DNA of 64,000 nt from Nocardioides immobilis (GTDB lineage: Bacteria > Actinomycetota > Actinomycetes > Propionibacteriales > Nocardioidaceae), in the NCBI RefSeq assembly GCF_003515065.1, contig NZ_QXGH01000028.1:1-64000 (forward strand), given 5' to 3'. A program made the position numbers and the translations under genes. Below, in pieces: positions 59,265 to 64,000 of this stretch. Numbering within the stretch: position 1 is the stretch's first letter; the number at the start of each line of letters is the position of its first letter. The notes beneath the pieces are model-generated. The model was not told the origin of the DNA, searched no databases, and saw only the letters and a program-made list of their open reading frames with translations.

Positions 59265-60743
59265 TCAGGCCACAGCGTTGCTGGGGACGGGCGCCTCGAA
59301 GTGCAGGAGGCCGTCGACGACGGGCTCCTCGAGCAACAGCCTCGAGTCCTGCTTGTAGTTCATGAGCACCTTCCACGGATTCCGCGAGCCCTGCCGCGGG
59401 AGCGTGTCCTTGGCCCGCTGCACGTATCCGGATTGGAGGTCGTCGAGCATGCCCATGTCCAGGGCAGAGTCATCGGCGTCCCGCGGCGTGGCCACCTGGT
59501 GCCCGTTGTCGTCCATGTGCTGGAACAACCGGCACAGGTACTTGCCCGCGATGTCGGACTTCAGCGTCCACGGTGCGTTCGTGTAGCCGAAGATCCAGGC
59601 CAGGTTCGGGATGTCCTCGACGAGCACGCCCTTGTAGGTCATCTTCTGCTGCAGCTCGTGGGCCATGCCGTCGACAGAGAGCTGCATGCCCCCGAGCATC
59701 TGCACCTGGAGTCCCGTGGCGGTCACGACGATGTCCGCCTCGAGCGTCTGGCCGGACCTGAGCAGGATGCCGGTCTCGGTGAACGTCTCGATGTGGTCGG
59801 TCACGACCGAGGCGGCGCCGGACCGCAGCGCCTTGAAGAGGTCCGCGTCCGGGACCGCGCACAGGCGCTCGTCCCAGGGCATGTACGTCGGCGTGAAGTG
59901 GCTCATGTCGACAGCGGGGCCGACCCTGCGCTTCACGTGGCCCAGGAGGAACGAGCGCATCGTCCTGGGGAACCGCCGACTGGCGACGTACATGCCACGC
60001 TGGATGGCGATGTTGCGCCACCGGGCGAACGCATAGACCTGCCGGTCGGGCAGCACGCGGCGCAGGACCTTCGAGATGTCGTCCCTCGCCGGGATCGAGA
60101 ACACGTACGACGGCGAGCGCTGCAGCATCGTGACGTGGCCCGCCTCCTCCGCCATCGACGGGATCAGGGTGACGGCAGTCGCACCGCTGCCGATGACGAC
60201 CACCTTCTTGCCGGCGTAGTCCAGGTCCTCCGGCCAGTCCTGCGGGTGGACGATCTGACCGCCGAACTGCTCGGCGCCCGGGAAGTCGGGGAGGTAGCCG
60301 GCGTCGTAGTCGTAGTAGCCGGTGCAGCTGATCAGGAAGCCACAGGTGTAGGTGACGGTCTCGCCTGTGGCCTCGCGCAGCGCGGTGAGGGTCCATCGAC
60401 TGTCCGCGCTGGACCAGTCGGCACTCACGATCTGCAGGCCGTAGTGGATCTTCTCGTCGATGCCGTACTCGGTCGCCGTGTCGGCGATGTACTGGCGGAT
60501 CGACGCGCCGTCGCCGAGCACCTGCAGGTCCTGCCACGGCCGGAACTCGTAGCCGAAGGAGAACATGTCGGCGTCCGACCGGATGCCCGGGTACCTGAAG
60601 AGGTCCCAGGTGCCGCCGAGGCGCTCCCGGCGCTCCAGGATCGCGATGGACTTCCCCGGATGCTGGTGGGTCACCTGGCACGCGGTGCCGATGCCGGAGA
60701 GGCCGGCACCGATGATGAGGACGTCGAAGTGTGGGGTCGTCAT
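59265..60743 (-). CDS. Flavin monooxygenase, Baeyer-Villiger/EthA-MymA type
   Basis: A 492-residue FAD/NADPH monooxygenase. First dinucleotide motif IGAGLSGIGTACQ, typical RYPGIRSDADMFSFGYEF, the complete Baeyer-Villiger fingerprint FGGQIVHPQDWP, and the second motif VIGSGATAV. It inserts an oxygen next to a ketone or oxidises S/N atoms. ATG 60743 is used; a longer frame would run into the repeat elements before the AraC gene. It is divergent from the VirS-like regulator, as in the virS-mymA locus. Confidence 0.92.
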   Translation of the reverse strand: MTTPHFDVLIIGAGLSGIGTACQVTHQHPGKSIAILERRERLGGTWDLFRYPGIRSDADMFSFGYEFRPWQDLQVLGDGASIRQYIADTATEYGIDEKIHYGLQIVSADWSSADSRWTLTALREATGETVTYTCGFLISCTGYYDYDAGYLPDFPGAEQFGGQIVHPQDWPEDLDYAGKKVVVIGSGATAVTLIPSMAEEAGHVTMLQRSPSYVFSIPARDDISKVLRRVLPDRQVYAFARWRNIAIQRGMYVASRRFPRTMRSFLLGHVKRRVGPAVDMSHFTPTYMPWDERLCAVPDADLFKALRSGAASVVTDHIETFTETGILLRSGQTLEADIVVTATGLQVQMLGGMQLSVDGMAHELQQKMTYKGVLVEDIPNLAWIFGYTNAPWTLKSDIAGKYLCRLFQHMDDNGHQVATPRDADDSALDMGMLDDLQSGYVQRAKDTLPRQGSRNPWKVLMNYKQDSRLLLEEPVVDGLLHFEAPVPSNAVA

Positions 60744-60777
60744 GGAACGACAATGACCGGGCAGGGCTCCGCTAGTC

Positions 60778-60814
60778 TTGGCGTCGTGCGACACGTTTTT
60801 GGCTTCATGCGACA
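60778..60814. promoter_or_regulatory. AraC-type operator: two direct repeats 21 bp apart
   Basis: TTGGCGTCGTGCGACA (60778-60793) and TTGGCTTCATGCGACA (60799-60814) match at 14 of 16 positions and start 21 bp apart, the spacing typical of AraC-family sites. They lie between the divergent monooxygenase and AraC genes. Confidence 0.75.
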
Positions 60815-60826
60815 TAGGGCCGTCGC

Positions 60827-61852
60827 ATGGCCAGCTTGATCCGCGCCACGAACCTGTGGGGCTACTCCGACCTGGTGCGGGAGCTGGGCGGCGACCCCGA
60901 GCAGCTGCTGTCGCGGTTCCAGCTGCCGGTGAGCATCGAGCAGCAGTCCGACGCCTTCATCGACTTCCGGTCGGGCGCGCGCCTCGTGGAGTCGACGGCT
61001 GTCGACCTCGACTGCCCTGACTTCGGGCTCAGGCTGTCCCGCTGGCAGGGCCTCGACATCCTGGGTCCGGTCGCGGTGATCGCCCGCAACGCCCAGACCG
61101 TCCGCGACGCGCTGACGGCGGTCGCCAGGTTCCTGTACGTCCACTCGCCCGCGCTCAAGCTCGAGGTCGCCGAGCCGAGCGGCGGTTCGGACATGACGTT
61201 CAACTACGAGATCACCGAACGCGGCCTGCCCGACCTCCGCCAGGCCTATGAGCTGAGCACGGCCAACTTCTCCCGCGTCGTCGGCCTGCTCGCAGGACCC
61301 GACGCGCACCTGGCAGCCGTCTCGTTCATGCACCAGCAGCTCGGTCCGGACTCCGCCTACGAGGAGGTGCTCGGCTGCCCGGTGCTGTTCGGTCAGCCGA
61401 GGTGCGAGTTCCATCTCCCAGCCGGCCTGGCGGACAAGCCGATCGACAACGCCGACCAGGAGACGCGCAGGATCGGGACCAGGTACCTGGAGACCGAGTT
61501 CCTCCCCCACGACGCCACCTTCGCCGACCAGGTGGCGGCTCTGAGCCGACGCCTGCTGCCGGTCGGCCAGGCCACGACCGAGGCGATCGCCGACGAGCTG
61601 GCGATGCACCCGCGCAGTCTCCAGCGACGGCTGGCAGAGGAAGGGACCCGCTGCCAGGACATCGTCGACGACGAGCGCCGCAAGCAGGCCGTGCGCTACC
61701 TGTCCGAGCCGCGCCTCTACCTGGGTCAGATCACCGGCATGCTCGGGTTCGCCGAGCAGAGCAGCCTCAACCGCGCCTGCCAGCGCTGGTTCGGGATGAC
61801 GCCGCGCGAGTACCGGGCGGGCCTCCCCCGCGCGCGCAGCGTGTCGGACTAG
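60827..61852 (+). CDS. AraC-family regulator, VirS-like
   Basis: A 341-residue regulator with the Arabinose_bd-type N-terminal domain of VirS/OruR relatives and a C-terminal AraC HTH pair (TEAIADELAMHPRSLQRRL, then GQITGMLGFAEQSSLNRACQRWFGMTPREYR). It probably activates the divergent monooxygenase gene and perhaps its own operon through the direct repeats at 60778-60814. The effector is likely a fatty acid-like or ketone compound. Confidence 0.9.
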   Translation: MASLIRATNLWGYSDLVRELGGDPEQLLSRFQLPVSIEQQSDAFIDFRSGARLVESTAVDLDCPDFGLRLSRWQGLDILGPVAVIARNAQTVRDALTAVARFLYVHSPALKLEVAEPSGGSDMTFNYEITERGLPDLRQAYELSTANFSRVVGLLAGPDAHLAAVSFMHQQLGPDSAYEEVLGCPVLFGQPRCEFHLPAGLADKPIDNADQETRRIGTRYLETEFLPHDATFADQVAALSRRLLPVGQATTEAIADELAMHPRSLQRRLAEEGTRCQDIVDDERRKQAVRYLSEPRLYLGQITGMLGFAEQSSLNRACQRWFGMTPREYRAGLPRARSVSD

Positions 61853-61913
61853 GCCAAAAACCTGTCGCCCCGGGCCAAGACGCCGCCGTCGGTGTGCAGC
61901 GACGCTCTTCCCC

Positions 61914-62867
61914 ATGAGCACCCACCACGAGATCCACTTCCCCAGCAGCGGCTCGCGCTGCGCAGCGTGGCATCTCCCCGGACGCACTGACACCTTCGCC
62001 ACCGACGGTGGCCGACCGTGCGTCGTGATGGCCCACGGTTTCGGCGGCACCCGGGACACCGGCCTGCTGGCGTACGCCGAAGGCTTCGCAGCCGCCGGCC
62101 TCGACGTGGTGCTGTTCGACTACCGCGGGTTCGGCGCGTCGGACGGCACGCCCCGCCAGCGGGTCTCCTACCGTCATCAGCGGGCCGACTACCACGCAGC
62201 CATCGCCGCTGCCCGTGCCCTTCCTGGCGTCGACCCGGGGCGAATCGTCCTGTGGGGCACGTCGTACTCAGGCGGTCACGTGGTCCCCGTCGCCGTTCGC
62301 GACGGTCGGACCGCCGCGATCCTCGCGTTGACGCCAGCGATGGACGGCGGCGCGGCGCTCCTGGCGATCGCGCGGCGTCACCCGCTCATGCTCGTCCCCT
62401 TGGTGGCCCACGGCCTGCGTGACGCCGTCCGCGCGGTCCTGCGCCGCGCGCCCCACCACCTGCCGATCGTCGGCGCACCGGGGACGACCGCGATGATCAC
62501 CGCGCCCGGTGCTGTCGAGGGCTGTCAGGCCATGGCGGGTCCGACCTGGCGCAACGAGGTGTGCGCACGCGCTGCCCTCGAGGTCGCCTTCAACCGGCCG
62601 ACCCGCGCGGCATCCCGGGTCCGGACGCCGATGCTTGTCCAGGTCGGCGAGAACGACGCGGTGGCGCCACCATCAGCGGCCCGGGCCGCAGCCCGCAAGG
62701 CGGGGCGGTACGCCGAGGTGCGCACCTACCCCGTCGACCACTTCGACGTCTACGACGGCGACTGGCAGCGGCAGATCCTCGCCGACCAGATCGACTTCCT
62801 CACCCGACAACCGACCCTTGCGCAGCACGCAGACGCAGGGACCTCCCACCGAAAGCTGGCCCGATGA
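61914..62867 (+). CDS. Alpha/beta hydrolase
   Basis: A 317-residue alpha/beta hydrolase. MAHGFGGTRD forms the oxyanion site, DYRGFGASDG follows, nucleophile Ser is in WGTSYSGG, Asp probably in GENDAVAPP and His in VDHFDVYDG. It lies 61 bp after the AraC gene and overlaps the SDR gene (ATGA). An ester or lactone made by the monooxygenase is the natural substrate candidate. Confidence 0.9.
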   Translation: MSTHHEIHFPSSGSRCAAWHLPGRTDTFATDGGRPCVVMAHGFGGTRDTGLLAYAEGFAAAGLDVVLFDYRGFGASDGTPRQRVSYRHQRADYHAAIAAARALPGVDPGRIVLWGTSYSGGHVVPVAVRDGRTAAILALTPAMDGGAALLAIARRHPLMLVPLVAHGLRDAVRAVLRRAPHHLPIVGAPGTTAMITAPGAVEGCQAMAGPTWRNEVCARAALEVAFNRPTRAASRVRTPMLVQVGENDAVAPPSAARAAARKAGRYAEVRTYPVDHFDVYDGDWQRQILADQIDFLTRQPTLAQHADAGTSHRKLAR

Positions 62868-63727
62868 TGCACCGCTACTCAGTCAACGACAAGGTCGCTC
62901 TCGTGACCGGCGCCGCTCGCGGCATCGGCTTCGCGACCGCTCAGGACCTCTACGAACGCGGCGCGAGCGTCGTCCTCGTCGACCTCGACGCCGAGGCCAC
63001 TGTTCTCGCGGCCAAGCAGCTCGGTGACCGCGCGATCGGCATCGGCGCCGACGTCACCGACCCGACGGCGATGGAGGAGGCGGTCGCCCGGACGGTGGAG
63101 ACCTTCGGCCGGCTCGACATCGTGATGGCGAACGCGGGCATCGCGCCCGAGCTCGCCACCGTGCGGGTGATGGAGCCCGCCCTCTTCGAGAAGGTCCTGG
63201 ACGTCAACGTCCTGGGCGTGTACCGCACCGTGCACGCCGCGCTCCCCCAGATCATCGAGAACCAGGGCCAGGTCGTCGTCGTTGCCTCGGTCTACGCCTT
63301 CGTGAACGGTGTCATGGTGGCGCCGTACGCGATGTCCAAGTCGGCGGTCGAGCAGCTCGGCCGGGCCCTGCGCGGCGAGCTCGCACTCCACGGCGCATCG
63401 GCGAGCGTGGCCTACTTCGGGTTCGTCGACACCGCCATGGTCCGGGAGGGGTTCGGGAGCTCCATCGCCCAGCGCTTCGAGGCGACGTTCCCCTCGTTCC
63501 TGCGCCGACGCCTCACCCCGGCGCAGGCCGGCAAGGCCGTCGTCGACGGCATCGAGTCCCGCGCCCCCAGGATCATCACGCCCCAGCGCTGGTCGGCGTA
63601 CTCCGTGCTGCGCGGCGTGATCAACCCGCTGCTCGATCGTCGCATCGAGCGCAACGCGAAGATCCAGCGGATCGTCAAGGATGCGGACGTGGCTGTGGCC
63701 GAGGTCCGACCGATCCGCCCGGCCTGA
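62864..63727 (+). CDS. Short-chain dehydrogenase, SadH-like
   Basis: A 287-residue SDR: VTGAARGIGFA, MANAG, Tyr-Lys in YAMSKSA, with a longer C-terminal tail (LRRRLTPAQAGKAVVDGIE, then SVLRGVINPLLDRRIERN) as in the SadH/Rv3085-type SDRs. ATG 62864 overlaps the hydrolase stop (ATGA). It would oxidise the alcohol released by the hydrolase. Confidence 0.9.
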   Translation: MMHRYSVNDKVALVTGAARGIGFATAQDLYERGASVVLVDLDAEATVLAAKQLGDRAIGIGADVTDPTAMEEAVARTVETFGRLDIVMANAGIAPELATVRVMEPALFEKVLDVNVLGVYRTVHAALPQIIENQGQVVVVASVYAFVNGVMVAPYAMSKSAVEQLGRALRGELALHGASASVAYFGFVDTAMVREGFGSSIAQRFEATFPSFLRRRLTPAQAGKAVVDGIESRAPRIITPQRWSAYSVLRGVINPLLDRRIERNAKIQRIVKDADVAVAEVRPIRPA

Positions 63728-63788
63728 GCGGGTCAGAAGGGCTCGATCGAGCTGACGAGCCAGTCGCCGTCCTCGCGCTCGAGGCCGC

Positions 63789-64000
63789 TCATCCCGCGCG
63801 CCCCGTCCTGATCGCGGCGAAGAACGCCCGCATGTCGTCGGTCAGCTCCACGATCTCGACGTACGGCGCACCCCAGCGCGCGCCGTCGACGTACGCGAAG
63901 GACATCAGGCCGCCTGCCATCACGCCCTGCTGGACGATCTCGAGACCGGCCGCGTGCGCGCGCTCGACGGCGGCGGCGAGGTCGTCGGTCTCGAAGCAGA
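63789..64000 (-). CDS. VOC/glyoxalase-family protein, N-terminus cut by the window edge
   Basis: The last 70 codons of a minus-strand gene ending with TGA at 63789. The visible part (CFETDDLAAAVERAHAAGLE, then MSFAYVDGARWGAPYVEIVEL) is the C-terminal beta-alpha-beta unit of a vicinal-oxygen-chelate protein: an isomerase, dioxygenase or lyase. A 19-residue frame (63733-63792) overlaps its stop as ATGA but is probably too short to be a gene. Confidence 0.75.
   Translation of the reverse strand, partial: CFETDDLAAAVERAHAAGLEIVQQGVMAGGLMSFAYVDGARWGAPYVEIVELTDDMRAFFAAIRTGRAG

Noticed and set aside
63733..63792. 19-residue frame coupled to the VOC stop, ending GDWLVSSIEPF
   Set aside because: It resembles the tail of a SnoaL protein, but there is no upstream body in frame and it is too short to support.

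Overview
This window is high-GC actinobacterial DNA, most like Nocardioides or a close relative. The signs are GTG starts, dense ATGA/GTGA gene overlaps, a DUF222/13E12-type HNH gene inside short GAGGCGCGAGG-type repeats, a mycofactocin-type SDR, a VirS-like AraC regulator and a DUF6766 protein. I saw no rRNA, tRNA, CRISPR array, phage or transposase. The genus is inferred, not proven.

Layout. 1-6260: amidase, a cupin and an FAD-linked oxidase (overlapping pair), and a large ATPase/LuxR regulator. 6328-10917: a crotonase, the repeat-flanked HNH gene, a small haem peroxidase and an RTX-repeat secreted protein. 11151-14529: ANTAR-STAS signalling pair, SRPBCC protein, and a hemerythrin / lipoprotein / 27-residue membrane peptide / DUF6766 group that looks stress-related. 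14620-16065: carotenoid oxygenase with its own perfect palindrome. 16210-59206: a large catabolic region. 59265-63727: a flavin monooxygenase divergent from a VirS-like AraC regulator, then a hydrolase and an SDR, resembling the mycobacterial virS-mymA locus. A truncated VOC-family gene runs off the right edge.

The main discovery candidate is a regulon covering about 43 kb. Fifteen copies of a 19-bp inverted repeat, approximately AAyTGAA-CTnAG-TTCAGTT, sit in twelve intergenic regions between 16.1 and 59.3 kb, nearly all next to gene starts. Two pairs of sites are phased at exactly 21 bp. Two TetR regulators (17660-18280 and 38300-38920) share an identical recognition-helix stretch and are the obvious candidates to bind them. 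The sites control a P450 and ferredoxin, ALDH and an OYE-type flavoprotein, an Rbs-type ABC importer with a mycofactocin-type SDR, a second importer of the Fe3+/polyamine type, a twelve-gene beta-oxidation operon (48850 down to 37949), an MFS exporter, a flavin dehydrogenase, several acyl-CoA dehydrogenases, SnoaL-fold proteins and an MBL hydrolase.

A plausible route is import, oxidation (P450, alcohol and aldehyde dehydrogenases, flavoproteins), possibly Baeyer-Villiger cleavage with lactone opening, CoA activation, then beta-oxidation and a retro-aldol or thiolytic step. Two APH-kinase/acyl-CoA-dehydrogenase pairs resemble LvaA/LvaC and mammalian ACAD10/11, which suggests that a 4-hydroxyacyl-CoA intermediate is removed by phosphorylation and elimination. 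The substrate is unknown; a cyclic terpenoid or alicyclic ketone/alcohol fits but is inference.
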